Below are positions 1 to 12,011 of a stretch of 64,000 nt of DNA, piece by piece. Where the stretch lies: NCBI RefSeq assembly GCF_019973775.1, contig NZ_AP025032.1:4427501-4491500 (forward strand), written 5' to 3'. Origin of the DNA: Aureimonas sp. SA4125. Lineage in GTDB: Bacteria; Pseudomonadota; Alphaproteobacteria; Rhizobiales; Rhizobiaceae. The position numbers were made by a program, and so were the translations under genes. Position 1 is the first letter of the stretch. Every line of letters begins with the position of its first letter. Below the pieces are notes generated by a model. The model searched no databases. It was not told the DNA's origin and was given only the letters and a program-made list of their open reading frames with translations.

Positions 1-134
1 CCCGCGCCGTGCCGACGCCGCCGCTCCCCCAGCCGAGCGCGGCCGCGCAGGCGATCCTGTCCCTGTTGGCCGGCGATGGCCACCCCGTCGACGAGCCCGC
101 CGTCGGCGGCCCTGGGCCCCTCGGCGCGGCCTAG
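1..134 (+). CDS. 3' end of an unrecognised protein (partial)
   Basis: An open frame enters from the left edge (codon phase beginning at base 3) and ends at a TAG at 132-134. The roughly 43 visible residues are rich in Ala, Pro and Gly, and nearly every third codon position is G or C, as in the real genes of this window. The opposite strand is also open here, so coding is not proven. It would converge on rpsP, with the hairpin at 293-330 between them. The family is not recognisable from this tail. Confidence 0.35.
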   Translation, partial: RAVPTPPLPQPSAAAQAILSLLAGDGHPVDEPAVGGPGPLGAA

Positions 135-292
135 CGTTTCCGGCGATTCCCGGGATCGCGCGAAACGCTGGCCTTCAACCTGCCGCGCCTGATAGGGCGA
201 AAAACCGGTTCCCACTCTTTCGCCCGGCGCTCACATCCAGCGCGGGCATCCGCGCCTTCTCCGGCTGCCCGCCGCCGAGCCGCATGACCCAG

Positions 293-330
293 AACGACGA
301 ACGGCGCCCTCTCGGGCGCCGTTCGTCGTT
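293..330 (-). terminator. Hairpin terminator of the ffh-rpsP unit
   Basis: A perfect 17-bp inverted repeat (293-309 pairs with 314-330) with a 4-base TCTC loop lies about 60 bases past the rpsP stop. Only a short T-containing tail follows on the minus strand, so it may work with Rho or act in both directions between convergent genes. Confidence 0.7.
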
Positions 331-387
331 CGATATTCCGGAGAGAAGACCCGGCCGAGCCGGGAGCCGGCCGGGCTCGTCCCGGGC

Positions 388-843
388 TCAGCTCGCGTCG
401 GCAGCCGGCTCTTCGGCCGGGGCGTTCTTGGCGGCTTCCGCTGCCTCGGCCGCCTCGGCGGCGGCAGCTTCGGCGGCCGCGGCATCGGCTTCGGCCTTCT
501 CGCGGGCGTCGATCACCTTCTGCTCGCGCTCGGCAATGCGCTCCTGCGCCTTCTTGCCCGGCAGGCCCTTGGTCTCGTTCTTGCGCTCGGGGCGGTTGGC
601 GATCCCCGCCTGGTCGAGGAAGCGCAGCACCCGGTCGGTCGGCTGTGCGCCCTCGCCGAGCCAGTACTTGATCCGCTCCTCGTTCAGCGTGACGCGCACG
701 GCGTCCTTGGCGAGCATCGGGTTCCACGAACCGATGGTCTCGACGAAGCGACCGTCGCGCGGGCTGCGGGCATCGGCGACGACGATGTGGTAATAGGGGC
801 GCTTCTTAGAGCCGGCACGGGCAAGACGCATCTTCAGGGGCAT
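388..843 (-). CDS. rpsP: 30S ribosomal protein S16
   Basis: Small-subunit ribosomal protein that helps assemble the 16S rRNA body. The first 80 or so residues show the S16 pattern (start [18 protein letters not shown], then [12 protein letters not shown] and a VLRFLDQAG stretch). At 151 residues it is longer than the usual 80-100 because of a C-terminal tail of Ala and Glu that looks helical and low in complexity; such tails are common in alphaproteobacterial S16. The ATG at 841-843 gives the family start. It lies 56 bases after the ffh stop on the same strand and is probably co-transcribed. rimM and trmD, which often follow rpsP, are absent; a hairpin follows instead. Confidence 0.97.
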   Translation of the reverse strand: MPLKMRLARAGSKKRPYYHIVVADARSPRDGRFVETIGSWNPMLAKDAVRVTLNEERIKYWLGEGAQPTDRVLRFLDQAGIANRPERKNETKGLPGKKAQERIAEREQKVIDAREKAEADAAAAEAAAAEAAEAAEAAKNAPAEEPAADAS

Positions 844-899
844 GGCATTCTTCCTTGATTGATATCTCAGTTGCTTGTCGAAAGGACCGGAGCCGGCCC

Positions 900-2459
900 C
901 TATTTCTTCTTGCCGGGAAACCCGGGAAATCCGCTGCCGGGAAGGCCGGGGAGGCCGCCGCCGCCAAAGCCCGGCGGCAGGCCTTTCGGCAGGCCGGGCA
1001 TGCCGCCCGGCATCCCCCCCGACTGCGCCATCTTGGCCATGGCCTCGAGCTGCTTGGGATCCATCTTGGAGAGATCGGGCATGCCGCCCATCCCGCCACC
1101 GCCGCCCAGCCCGAGCTTGGCGCCGAGGCCGCCCATCAGCTGACCCATCATGCCGCCCTTGCCCTTCGTCATCGACTTCATGACGTCGGCCATCTGGCGG
1201 TGCATCTTGAGAAGCTTGTTGATGTCGGCCGAGGTGGTGCCGGAACCCGCCGCGATGCGCTTCTTGCGGGAATGCTTGAGGATGTCGGGATTGCCGCGCT
1301 CGGCTGCCGTCATCGACGAGATGATCGCGAGCTGACGCTTCAGCATCTTGTCGTCGAGGCCGGCCGCGGCGGCCTGGTCCTTCATCTTCGCCATGCCGGG
1401 CATCATGCCCATCACGCCGCCCATGCCGCCCATCTTCTGCATCTGGCCGATCTGGTCGGCGAGATCGTTGAGGTCGAACTTGCCCGACTGCATCTTCTTG
1501 GCCATCGACGCGGCCTTTTCCGCGTCGATGTTTTCCGCCGCCCGTTCGACGAGCGAGACGATGTCGCCCATGCCGAGAATGCGGTCGGCGATGCGCGAGG
1601 GATGGAAATCCTCCAGCGCATCCATCTTCTCGCCGGTGCCGATCAGCTTGATCGGCTTGCCGGTGACGGCGCGCATGGAGAGCGCCGCGCCGCCGCGGCC
1701 GTCGCCGTCGATGCGGGTGAGGACGATGCCGGTGATGCCGACGCGCTCGTCGAAGGAGCGGGCAAGGTTCACCGCATCCTGGCCGGTCAGCGAGTCCGCG
1801 ACCAAGAGGATTTCGTGCGGCTTCGAGCGTGCCTTGATCTCGGCCATCTCGGCCATCAGAGGCTCGTCGATATGGGTACGGCCGGCGGTGTCGAGGATGA
1901 GGACGTCGTAGCCGCCGAGCTTTGCCGCCTGCGCGGCACGGCTGGCGATGTCGACCGGATCCTGGCCGGCGATGATCGGCAGGGTGGCGACGCCCGTCTG
2001 CTCGCCCAGGATCCTCAGCTGCTCCTGCGCGGCGGGGCGGCGCGTGTCGAGCGAGGCCATCAGGACACGCTTGCGCTGCTTCTCGGTCAGGCGCTTGGCG
2101 AGCTTGCCGGAAGTCGTTGTCTTGCCCGAGCCCTGCAGGCCGACCATCATGATGGTGACCGGCGCGGCGGCATTCAGGTCGATCGGCGACTGCTCCGAGC
2201 CGAGCGTGGCGACCAGTTCGTCATGGACGATCTTGACGACCATCTGGCCCGGACGGATCGACTTCAGGATCTCCGCGCCGACGGCTTTCGTGCGCACCCG
2301 GTCGGTGAAGGAGCGCACGACTTCGAGCGCGACGTCGGCCTCGAGCAGCGCGCGGCGAACCTCACGCAGCGCCGCCGAGACGTCGTCGGCCGAGAGCGCG
2401 CCGCGCCCGGTCAGGCCGTTGAGGATCGAACCGAGCCGGTTCTGAAGCGAATCGAACAT
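900..2459 (-). CDS. ffh: Signal recognition particle protein Ffh
   Basis: GTPase subunit of the bacterial SRP. It binds 4.5S RNA and signal sequences of nascent membrane proteins and docks on FtsY, which is encoded about 7 kb away at 9808-11571. The 519 residues give the N domain (start [10 protein letters not shown]), the G domain with P-loop GLQGSGKT at about 107-114 plus DTAGR and [10 protein letters not shown] motifs, and a Met-rich M domain. A Gly/Pro/Met/Phe-rich tail ends in KKK. An in-frame start 58 codons upstream exists, but the extra residues do not resemble Ffh, so the ATG at 2457-2459 was chosen. rpsP follows on the same strand. Confidence 0.97.
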   Translation of the reverse strand: MFDSLQNRLGSILNGLTGRGALSADDVSAALREVRRALLEADVALEVVRSFTDRVRTKAVGAEILKSIRPGQMVVKIVHDELVATLGSEQSPIDLNAAAPVTIMMVGLQGSGKTTTSGKLAKRLTEKQRKRVLMASLDTRRPAAQEQLRILGEQTGVATLPIIAGQDPVDIASRAAQAAKLGGYDVLILDTAGRTHIDEPLMAEMAEIKARSKPHEILLVADSLTGQDAVNLARSFDERVGITGIVLTRIDGDGRGGAALSMRAVTGKPIKLIGTGEKMDALEDFHPSRIADRILGMGDIVSLVERAAENIDAEKAASMAKKMQSGKFDLNDLADQIGQMQKMGGMGGVMGMMPGMAKMKDQAAAAGLDDKMLKRQLAIISSMTAAERGNPDILKHSRKKRIAAGSGTTSADINKLLKMHRQMADVMKSMTKGKGGMMGQLMGGLGAKLGLGGGGGMGGMPDLSKMDPKQLEAMAKMAQSGGMPGGMPGLPKGLPPGFGGGGLPGLPGSGFPGFPGKKK

Positions 2460-2857
2460 GTCTTCCCTTCCGTCTCGTCCGCAAAGCCCGGCGCCACGGC
2501 GCCGCTTCTCCTTGCAGAATGTGGTGACGGACCAGCAACCGCAACATGCCGCAAAAGCCCAAAGCAAAGCGTCATCCGCGGGCGACACTCGCTGGCGGAT
2601 GGTGACCTCCGTGCGACTCTGGATGAGGGACACGGTCGGCGGCTCGCGGACGGACTGTCGCGGATTTCACCGGGGTAAAGCACGGTTTGGGGGCGATGGT
2701 CAAGGAAGCCAGAGGCGCAGGCTGCCGGGCTGTCATCGCAAGGCCTGCTCCCCGCGCGCCCCGCGCCCCGCGGCGCCGGCCTTCGAGAGCCATGCCGGTC
2801 AGACGCCCTGGCTCAGGTATCGACGGTCACCCCTGCAAGCCGGCGATCCCACCCTAT
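2460..2857. other. Divergent intergenic region ffh / MBL hydrolase
   Basis: About 400 bases separate the divergent ffh and hydrolase genes. Both strands contain open frames, but none has recognisable protein character. Promoters for both genes should lie here; no consensus -35/-10 pair could be singled out. If the hydrolase starts upstream, for example at the ATG at 2792, the gap is shorter. Confidence 0.4.
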
Positions 2858-3994
2858 ATGCCGAAAGCCACCGTCCTTCCACGAGGCCTTCCGCTGAAAC
2901 CCTTCGTCAATCCTTACTACACCGGCCCCGTCTCCGACCATTTCGACGGCAAGCGCTTCTTCAATCCCGGCGGCGAGATGCCGGCCTCGCTCCGGCAGAT
3001 CTGGGAGTGGCAGCGTTCGGGCCAGCGACGGAAATGGCCGCTCGCGGCGCCGAGCCCCTTCGCGGCGGACATTCCGCCGCCGGAAGTGACGGGCGAGGCG
3101 GCGCGCATGGTCGCGGTCGGGCATGCGAGTTTTCTCCTGCAGACGGGCGGGCTGAACATCCTGTTCGATCCGGTCTGGTCGGACCGCTGCGCACCGCCGA
3201 TCGGGCCGAAACGCCACAATGTGCCGGGCATCGCCTTCGACGACCTGCCGGAGATCCACGTCGTCTGCGTCTCGCATTCGCATTACGACCACATGGACCG
3301 GCCGACGCTCGAACGTCTCCACGACCGGCACGGGCCGCGCTTCGTCGTGCCGCTCGGCTGCGACGCGCTGATCCGAAGCTTTCGCAAGACGGCGGAGGTG
3401 TCGGCGCACGACTGGCACGAGCGGGTGGCGCTGTCGGGCGACGTCGCGCTGACGCTCGATCCGACGCATCACTGGTCGGCACGCGGCATCGCCGACCGGC
3501 GGATGACGCTCTGGGCGTCCTTCGCGGTGGAGACGCCGGCCGGGCTCGTCTATGTCGTCGGCGATTCAGGCTTTCACGGCGGCGAGAATTATCGTGCCGC
3601 AAGGCTTCGCTATGGCGCACCGAAACTCGCCGTCCTGCCGATCGGTGCCTATGCGCCGCGTGCGGTGATGCGGCCGCAGCATCAGGATCCGGACGAGGCG
3701 GTGCGGGCGGCGCGGTTTCTGCAGGCGGAAATGTCGCTCGGCAGCCATTTCGGCACTTTCCAGCTGACCGACGAGGCGCTGGAAGATCCGGTGGCGCGTC
3801 TCGGCGCGGCCTTGGCGCGCTGGGACGTCTCGCCGGCACGCTTCCTGCCGGCGCATCCCGGCCGGGTCCACCTGCTGCCGCATGCGATCGATGCGCCGCT
3901 GCCGGCGCCCCTCGCACCAACCGCGGAAGCGGTGGCGCCGACGGATCACGCAGCCCTTCCGACGGCGATAACGGCGACGGCCACGGCCAAATGA
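2858..3994 (+). CDS. MBL-fold metal-dependent hydrolase (RomA / NAPE-PLD-like)
   Basis: Member of the metallo-beta-lactamase fold group that includes NAPE-hydrolysing phospholipase D and UlaG/RomA-like proteins; the natural substrate is unknown. The 378-residue form has the typical opening (NPYYTGPVSDHFDG), the zinc motif HSHYDH at residues 140-145, a later GDSG segment carrying the bridging Asp, and further His residues in PQHQDP and GSHFGT. Upstream in-frame starts would add a basic Pro/Arg/Ala stretch unlike the family, so the ATG at 2858 was preferred. The C-terminus is Ala/Thr-rich. It lies 82 bases before the EEP gene on the same strand. Confidence 0.85.
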   Translation: MPKATVLPRGLPLKPFVNPYYTGPVSDHFDGKRFFNPGGEMPASLRQIWEWQRSGQRRKWPLAAPSPFAADIPPPEVTGEAARMVAVGHASFLLQTGGLNILFDPVWSDRCAPPIGPKRHNVPGIAFDDLPEIHVVCVSHSHYDHMDRPTLERLHDRHGPRFVVPLGCDALIRSFRKTAEVSAHDWHERVALSGDVALTLDPTHHWSARGIADRRMTLWASFAVETPAGLVYVVGDSGFHGGENYRAARLRYGAPKLAVLPIGAYAPRAVMRPQHQDPDEAVRAARFLQAEMSLGSHFGTFQLTDEALEDPVARLGAALARWDVSPARFLPAHPGRVHLLPHAIDAPLPAPLAPTAEAVAPTDHAALPTAITATATAK

Positions 3995-4076
3995 GCCCTC
4001 TTGCCTTTCCTCCCCCGCGCCCGACTCTTGCTGCCAGCCTCGCCGGTATCGGTGCGGATCCTATCGGGAGACTGCC

Positions 4077-5165
4077 ATGATCTGGACGATCCTGCTCTGC
4101 ACACTGACGGGCCTTGTCCTGGCGGCGACGCTCCTCTCCTTCGTGCGCGTCGCCCATGGCTTCTTCCGCAGCTTTTCCTTTCCCCGCCTCCAGATCTTCG
4201 CGGTCGCGGTGGTGCTCCTGCCGCTCATCATCCTCTTCGTCCGGCCGATGGGCCTGATGGAAGTGACGGCCGCGGCGGACCTGGCGACCATCGTCATCCA
4301 GGCACTGTCGATCCTCCCGTTCACGCCGCTCTGGCGCAGGCAGTCCAAGGCCAAGGCGGCGAGCGAGGTCGGCGACGAGAGCGTCACCATCCTCTCCTGC
4401 AATGTGAAGATGTCGAACCGCGACTATGACGCGACCCTGCGCATGACGCGCGAGGGCGATCCCGACATCGCCGTCTTCATGGAGACCGACCAGCCCTGGT
4501 GCGACGCGCTCGATTCCTTGCGCGAAACGCTGCCGCATGTCGTCGCCGCGCCCGAGGACAATGCCTACGGCATGATCCTCTTCTCGCGGCTTTCCCTCAG
4601 CGACATCCGGATCGACCATCTGGTGATGGACGAGGTTCCCTCGATCACCGTGACGGTGACGCTTCGGGACGGCCAGCGCTTTCGCCTGCACGCCGTCCAC
4701 CCCGAGCCACCGGTGCCCTCGGTCGATTCGGTCGGGCGCGATGCGGAGCTTCTTCTCGTTGCCGACATCGTCTCGAAGGAAAGCCTGCCCTCGGTCGTCT
4801 CGGGCGATCTCAACGACGTCGCCTGGTCGCATACGACACGGCTGTTCCAGCGGGTCTCTGGCCTTCTCGACCCGCGCATCGGCCGCGGCTTCTACAACAC
4901 CTTCGACGCGCGCTTTCCGTTCCTGCGCTGGCCGCTCGACCACCTGTTCCACGACGCGCGTTTCGCGCTCGTCGACATGCAGCGCCTGCCGGCTGGCGGC
5001 TCCGATCACTTTCCGATGCTGTTCCGTCTTGCCTTGACCCCAAACACGGCGGGCGCGGCGGAACCACAGCCGGAAGACGCAGAGGACCGGGCGGAAATGC
5101 GCGAGATCGTCGCCGAGAGCGAGACGCTCGACCGCGCGGCGATCGGCGTCGACTGGGAAAAATAA
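4077..5165 (+). CDS. Membrane-anchored endonuclease/exonuclease/phosphatase family protein
   Basis: The 362 residues begin with two hydrophobic segments (about 1-25 and 40-75, with a possible third before 85). A DNase I-like EEP domain follows from about residue 100: LSCNVKMSN near its start, a METD segment with the acidic residue, GDLNDVAW, and a terminal GGSDHFP carrying the catalytic Asp-His. The family cleaves phosphodiesters in nucleic acids, inositol phosphates or sphingomyelin; the substrate cannot be told here. Anchoring suggests it acts at the membrane. A long inverted repeat follows the stop codon. Confidence 0.82.
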   Translation: MIWTILLCTLTGLVLAATLLSFVRVAHGFFRSFSFPRLQIFAVAVVLLPLIILFVRPMGLMEVTAAADLATIVIQALSILPFTPLWRRQSKAKAASEVGDESVTILSCNVKMSNRDYDATLRMTREGDPDIAVFMETDQPWCDALDSLRETLPHVVAAPEDNAYGMILFSRLSLSDIRIDHLVMDEVPSITVTVTLRDGQRFRLHAVHPEPPVPSVDSVGRDAELLLVADIVSKESLPSVVSGDLNDVAWSHTTRLFQRVSGLLDPRIGRGFYNTFDARFPFLRWPLDHLFHDARFALVDMQRLPAGGSDHFPMLFRLALTPNTAGAAEPQPEDAEDRAEMREIVAESETLDRAAIGVDWEK

Positions 5166-5166
5166 T

Positions 5167-5228
5167 GCCGCGAGGGGCTGAAGAGGCCGGTGACCACGTT
5201 GCCACCCACGTCTCCAGCCCCTCGCGGC
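5167..5228 (+). terminator. Long-loop inverted repeat after the EEP gene
   Basis: A perfect 14-bp repeat (5167-5180 with 5215-5228) begins one base after the TAA and encloses 34 bases. It lies between convergent genes (EEP and the chemotaxis receptor), where a bidirectional terminator is expected. A CTTCTTTG stretch follows on the plus strand. Confidence 0.55.
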
Positions 5229-5332
5229 GCTTCTTTGCGTCTCAGATCACGCCCGGCAGCTGTCGCCGAAGGGGAGAACGGAACCCTCGCCCGGCTTCAT
5301 CGACAGTTTTCCCGGGCAGGATTTCCCCGGGG

Positions 5333-7354
<2,022 letters not shown>

Positions 7355-7500
7355 TTAACGCCGGGAAGGGGAAACCTGTCGGATTCTGGTGGTCGTATAT
7401 AGTACTTATGGTGTTTTGTCGTTCTCAGGATCGCATGGCTGCGGCGGAAGCGGCTTTTGGCCGGCTGGCAATTCGCCCGCAAATCCCTCATATACGGCAG

Positions 7501-8400
7501 ATGATCCCGCCCGACGCCGCTTCCGGCGACACCGTCCCCTTCGCCCGCATGAACGGGCTCGGCAACGAGATCCTCGTCGCCGATCTGCGCGGCCGGCCCC
7601 TGCGCATTTTGTCGCAGGCGGCCATTGCCCTGGCGGCGCAGCCCGTCACGCGCTTTGACCAGATCATGGCGGTTCACGATCCGGTTACCCCCGGCACCGA
7701 CGCCCTGGTGCGCATCCTCAATGCCGACGGTTCCGAGGCTGGTGCCTGCGGCAACGGGATGCGTTGCGTCGTCCAGGCGCTTGCCGCCGAACTCGGCCGG
7801 CATCGCTTCACCTTCGAGACGCGCGCAGGCATCCTCTTTGCGGAAGAACACGCCGACGGATTGATTTCGGTCGACATGGGCAAGCCGAAATTCGGCTGGC
7901 AGGACATCCCGCTGGCCGAGCCCTTTCACGACACCCGCGCCATCGAATTGCAGATCGGCCCGATCGACGCGCCGCTGCTGCATTCGCCTTCGGTCGCCTC
8001 GATGGGCAATCCACATGCGATCTTCTGGGTGGCACGCGACGTCTGGTCCTACGAGCTGGATCGCTTCGGCCCGGTTCTCGAAAACCACCCGCTCTTCCCC
8101 GAGCGCGCCAACATCTCCATCGCCCATGTCACCGCGGACGACGCCATGACCATCCGCACCTGGGAGCGCGGCGTCGGCCTGACCCGCGCCTGCGGCTCGG
8201 CCGCCTGCGCCGCCGCCGTCTCCGGCGCCCGCACGCGGCGTACGGGGCGCGTGGTGACGGTGACGGTTCCCGGCGGAGACCTCCTCATCGACTGGCGCGA
8301 CGACGACCGCGTGGTGATGACCGGTCCCGCCGAATGGGAATGGTCCGGCCGGCTCGACCCGTCGACGGGGGCTTTCGAGCGGGACACGGTCGCGGCGTGA
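7501..8400 (+). CDS. dapF: Diaminopimelate epimerase
   Basis: Converts LL- to meso-diaminopimelate for lysine and peptidoglycan. The 299 residues show the family opening [11 protein letters not shown], the first catalytic Cys in ACGNGMRC (Cys83) and the second in [10 protein letters not shown] (Cys231). The ATG at 7501 leaves 13 residues before FARMNG; longer in-frame starts would run back towards the divergent receptor gene and add residues unlike DapF. The 242-base intergenic region includes an AT-rich patch at 7389-7430 that is a plausible promoter. mtaB follows after 39 bases. Confidence 0.96.
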   Translation: MIPPDAASGDTVPFARMNGLGNEILVADLRGRPLRILSQAAIALAAQPVTRFDQIMAVHDPVTPGTDALVRILNADGSEAGACGNGMRCVVQALAAELGRHRFTFETRAGILFAEEHADGLISVDMGKPKFGWQDIPLAEPFHDTRAIELQIGPIDAPLLHSPSVASMGNPHAIFWVARDVWSYELDRFGPVLENHPLFPERANISIAHVTADDAMTIRTWERGVGLTRACGSAACAAAVSGARTRRTGRVVTVTVPGGDLLIDWRDDDRVVMTGPAEWEWSGRLDPSTGAFERDTVAA

Positions 8401-8439
8401 CCGCTCGTCTTACCGCGCCGCCGACGCCAGCGTGATTCC

Positions 8440-9720
8440 ATGAGCCTCGACATCCTCTCCTTCGGCTGTCGCCTCAACACCTTCGAGGGCGAGGTGATGC
8501 GGCAGGCGGCGACGTCCGCCGGCCTCGGGCAAAACCGCGACGCCATTCTCGTCAACACCTGCGCCGTCACCGCCGAGGCGGTGCGCCAGGCGAAGAAGGC
8601 CGTGCGCCGCGCCCGCCGCGACCATCCGGATGCGCAGATCCTCGTCACCGGCTGCGCCGCCCAGATCGACCCCGCCGGCTTCGCTGCCATGCCCGAGGTC
8701 GACGCGGTCCTCGGCAATGCCGAGAAGCTTCTGCCGGAAAGCTACCGCGCGCTGCCCGACTTCGGCGTCGCCGCGAGCGAAAAAATCCGCGTCGACGACA
8801 TCATGAGCGTCACCGAAACCGCGCCGCACATGGTCGAGGCGATCGAGGGACGCGCAAGGGCGATCGTCGAGGTGCAGAACGGCTGCGATCACCGCTGCAC
8901 CTTCTGCATCATTCCCTATGGCCGCGGCCCCTCGCGCTCGGTGCCGATGGGCGCCGTGGTCGAGCAGATCAGGCGCCTCGTCGGCAATGGCGCCGCCGAG
9001 GTCGTGCTGTCGGGCGTCGACCTGACGAGTTATGGCGCCGACCTTCCGGGCTTTCCGAAGCTCGGCACCCTCGTCCAGGCGATCCTGCGCCACGTACCCG
9101 ACCTGCCGCGCCTGCGCCTCTCCTCGATCGACAGCGTCGAGGCCGACGAAGCGCTCGTCGAGGCGATCGGCGGCGAGAGCCGGCTGATGCCCTATCTGCA
9201 TCTGTCGCTGCAGGCCGGCGACGACATGATCTTGAAGCGCATGAAGCGCCGCCACAGCCGCCGCGACGCCGTCGATTTCTGCGCGACCATCCGCGCGGCG
9301 CGCCCCGACATCGCCTTCGGCGCCGACATCATCGCCGGCTTCCCGACCGAAACCGAGGCGATGTTTCAAAACTCGCTGGCGCTGGTCGAGGATTGCGGCC
9401 TGAGTTTCCTCCATGTTTTCCCGTTCTCGCCGCGCGGCGGCACGCCGGCGGCCCGCATGCCGCTTCTGGCCCCGACGGTCGTTGCCGAAAGGGCCGCTCG
9501 GCTGCGGGTGAGGGGCGAGGCGGCGCTCTCCCGGCACCTCGGGGCTATGGTCGGCACGCGCCAGAACGTGCTGGTCGAGCGCGGTCGGCGCGGGCGTCTT
9601 GCCGATTTCACGCCCTGCCATATCGATACCGGCCTGCCCGGCGCGCTCGTCGACGCTATCATCACCGGCCATGACGGCACGCGGCTCACCACCCGCCCCG
9701 TTCACGCGCAAGCGGCGTGA
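8440..9720 (+). CDS. mtaB: tRNA t6A37 methylthiotransferase MtaB
   Basis: Radical SAM enzyme that converts t6A to ms2t6A at position 37 of ANN-decoding tRNAs. The N-terminal UPF0004 domain begins LDILSFGCRLNTFE and has further Cys in VNTCAVT and VTGCAAQ that bind the auxiliary cluster. The radical SAM motif CDHRCTFC gives Cys149, Cys153 and Cys156. A TRAM-like C-terminus ends the 426 residues. It forms the conserved run dapF-mtaB-ftsY; tsaD, which makes the t6A substrate, is also in this window at 52026-53132. Confidence 0.95.
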   Translation: MSLDILSFGCRLNTFEGEVMRQAATSAGLGQNRDAILVNTCAVTAEAVRQAKKAVRRARRDHPDAQILVTGCAAQIDPAGFAAMPEVDAVLGNAEKLLPESYRALPDFGVAASEKIRVDDIMSVTETAPHMVEAIEGRARAIVEVQNGCDHRCTFCIIPYGRGPSRSVPMGAVVEQIRRLVGNGAAEVVLSGVDLTSYGADLPGFPKLGTLVQAILRHVPDLPRLRLSSIDSVEADEALVEAIGGESRLMPYLHLSLQAGDDMILKRMKRRHSRRDAVDFCATIRAARPDIAFGADIIAGFPTETEAMFQNSLALVEDCGLSFLHVFPFSPRGGTPAARMPLLAPTVVAERAARLRVRGEAALSRHLGAMVGTRQNVLVERGRRGRLADFTPCHIDTGLPGALVDAIITGHDGTRLTTRPVHAQAA

Positions 9721-9807
9721 TCGCCTCGGCGCATGAGGGGTGGACGCATCGGCGTCCGCCTGCAATGCAGGGCGAAAGCAACGCCGATGAACAGGAAACC
9801 TTCGTCC

Positions 9808-11571
9808 ATGTCTGAGAAAAAAGGCTTCTTCCGGCGCGTCTTCTCCTTCGGTGCTGCCGAGGAGACAAGCCCCGCACCCGAGGCGGCCCGCTCATCCGAG
9901 ACACTCCTGCCCACGGCCGAGGCGGCGGATCCCGAACGCCGCGCTGATGAGGTCGCGCCCGTTGCCGGCGTGCCCGCGCCCCCCGAGGAGGAGCTTCGGC
10001 CTGTCCCCGCGAGCATCGGCGCCTTGCCGCTGACGCCATCGGACGAGAGCGCGCTCGCGGCCGGATACCCGGCAACGGCCGGTGATGACGCCCGCGGTCG
10101 GGTCCCGGCCGGCGGGGACGCTCCGGGCCCGGGCGAGCCGGCAGGCCCGACCGCGACCGGGGAAACGGCATTCGTCGCAGCGGACATGCCGGAATGGCTG
10201 GACCCCGCAGCGCCCGAGCCGGAAACCGACTTCTCCTGGCTCGACGCCGACGTGCCGTCCGACGAATTTTCGGAGGAAACCTTTTCTGTCGACGGCACGT
10301 CGGACGAAGTGGTGCTACCCGGGCGCGTTCTGCACGAGGAGCCGGGGGAAGATGGCCAGCCCCTGTCGGAAACGCCGACGGGCGACGCGGTAGCCGACGC
10401 CGACGACGAGCCGGATTTTTCCTTTCTCGATCCCGAAGCCCCCCTGCCCGAAGAGCCGGCCGACTTTTCCTGGCTGGAGACACCGGTCGACGACACGTCG
10501 GCCGACGAGACGGTCTCGCCTTCGGGCGTCGTCGCCTCGGTCGCCGCCGCCGGCATCGCGGCTGCCACGGCATCGGCATCGCCCGGCGCAGCCGATGCCG
10601 GCTGGCGCCTGCGCGAAGCGGCCGCCCCGGCTCCCGCTGCGCCGGCGGCGCCAAAACCGTGGCTGGAACGGTTGCGCGAAGGTCTGGCGCGCTCGTCGGG
10701 CCAGCTTTCCGGCCAGATCACCGCCCTCTTCACCAAGCGCCGGCTCGACGAGGCGACGCTGCAGGAATTCGAGGACGTGCTGATCCAGGCCGATCTCGGC
10801 GTCGAGACGGCGCTCCGGATCACCGACCGCCTGTCGGAAGGGCGCTTCGGGAAGGAGATCACCGGCAGCGAGGTGCGCGCCATCCTCGCCGACGAGGTCG
10901 AGGCGACGCTCCGCCCCGTCGCCCTGCCGCTGGAGCTCGACCTCGAGAAGAAGCCGCACGTCATCCTCGTCGTCGGCGTCAACGGCACCGGCAAGACCAC
11001 CACCATCGGCAAGCTCGCGGCCAAGCTGACGCGCGGCGGCCTGAAGGTGACGCTCTGCGCGGGCGACACCTTCCGCGCCGCGGCCGTCGAGCAGCTGAAG
11101 ATCTGGGGCGAGCGCACGGGTTCCGAGGTGATCGCCAAGGCGATCGGCGCGGATGCGGCGGGCCTGGCCTTCGAGGCCTATGACGCGGCCGTCGCCAACG
11201 GTTCCGACGTCCTCATCATCGACACCGCCGGCCGGCTGCAGAACCGCACCGAGCTGATGGCCGAACTGGAAAAGATCGTCCGCGTCCTGCAGCGGCGCGA
11301 GCCCGACGCGCCGCACACCGTCCTGCAGACGCTCGACGCCACCACCGGGCAGAACGCCCTCTCCCAGGTCGAGATCTTTCGCAACGTCGCCGGCGTCAAC
11401 GGCCTGGTGATGACCAAGCTCGACGGCACGGCACGCGGCGGCATCCTCGTCGCCATCGCGGCGAAATACCGACTGCCGGTCTATTTCATCGGCGTCGGCG
11501 AGGGCATCGACGACCTCGAGCCGTTCAAGGCGCGGGAGTTCGCCATGGCCATCGCCGGGCAGACGGCCTGA
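9808..11571 (+). CDS. ftsY: Signal recognition particle receptor FtsY
   Basis: GTPase receptor that takes ribosome-SRP complexes from Ffh to the SecYEG translocon. The 587 residues consist of a basic membrane-binding start (MSEKKGFFRRVFSFG), a long acidic Pro/Ala-rich A region of about 280 residues, and the NG domain. That domain carries P-loop GVNGTGKT at about 390-397, DTFRAAAVEQL, DTAGR and TKLDGTARGG. The A region holds three copies of a DFSWL(D/E)-like motif. The ATG at 9808 fits family starts; one at 9787 would add seven residues. yciB, the usual next gene, is displaced by hicBA. Confidence 0.95.
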   Translation: MSEKKGFFRRVFSFGAAEETSPAPEAARSSETLLPTAEAADPERRADEVAPVAGVPAPPEEELRPVPASIGALPLTPSDESALAAGYPATAGDDARGRVPAGGDAPGPGEPAGPTATGETAFVAADMPEWLDPAAPEPETDFSWLDADVPSDEFSEETFSVDGTSDEVVLPGRVLHEEPGEDGQPLSETPTGDAVADADDEPDFSFLDPEAPLPEEPADFSWLETPVDDTSADETVSPSGVVASVAAAGIAAATASASPGAADAGWRLREAAAPAPAAPAAPKPWLERLREGLARSSGQLSGQITALFTKRRLDEATLQEFEDVLIQADLGVETALRITDRLSEGRFGKEITGSEVRAILADEVEATLRPVALPLELDLEKKPHVILVVGVNGTGKTTTIGKLAAKLTRGGLKVTLCAGDTFRAAAVEQLKIWGERTGSEVIAKAIGADAAGLAFEAYDAAVANGSDVLIIDTAGRLQNRTELMAELEKIVRVLQRREPDAPHTVLQTLDATTGQNALSQVEIFRNVAGVNGLVMTKLDGTARGGILVAIAAKYRLPVYFIGVGEGIDDLEPFKAREFAMAIAGQTA

Positions 11572-11589
11572 GGTGTTGGATTGGCGTTC

Positions 11590-12006
11590 TCAGCCGGCAG
11601 GGCGCTTGCTGTCCTTGCGGCCCATGGCCGATTTCGCCGATTCCAGGAGGAAACCCGACCGCGTCAGACCGCGCTCCTCGGCGGCCATGTCGATTGCCCG
11701 AAGCGTATCTTCGGGAAAGGTAACGTTGACCCGCACGGATTTTCGGACGCGTTCCGGAACGGTGACGAGGATGGCGACACCGTCCCGGTTGGCGGCATTG
11801 GCCATCACCGCGTCCAGCGACGATGGCTCGGGGATCGTGTCGCCGTCCGCGTCCATCCCCACCAGGTGCAGCGCCAACGCTTCACCGGCCATGGCGCGCG
11901 CTTCGTCGAGATCGCGGCCCCCCGAGATGCATCCGGGAAAGTCCGGAAAAGACACGCCGAAATCGCTGTCGGAGTCCTTGTGGATGATGGCGATATAGCT
12001 CGTCAT
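11590..12006 (-). CDS. hicB: HicB-family antitoxin
   Basis: Antitoxin of a type II hicAB module: it neutralises HicA and represses the operon. Its 138 residues open with the partial RNase H-like HicB fold (YIAIIHKDSDSDFGVSFPDFPGC, shortened here to its pattern) and end in a ribbon-helix-helix-like DNA-binding segment (RVNVTFPEDTLRAID). The start is either the ATG at 12006 or a GTG at 12015 that would overlap the hicA stop by 4 bases; the ATG matches the family better. It runs opposite to ftsY and is convergent with it, ending 18 bases from the ftsY stop. Confidence 0.88.
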   Translation of the reverse strand: MTSYIAIIHKDSDSDFGVSFPDFPGCISGGRDLDEARAMAGEALALHLVGMDADGDTIPEPSSLDAVMANAANRDGVAILVTVPERVRKSVRVNVTFPEDTLRAIDMAAEERGLTRSGFLLESAKSAMGRKDSKRPAG

Positions 12007-12011
12007 GGGTC

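Noticed and set aside
855..2678. A 607-codon plus-strand frame opposite ffh
   Set aside because: It is exactly antisense to Ffh, is His/Leu/Arg/Asp-rich with no family features, and arises from the high third-position G+C of ffh.
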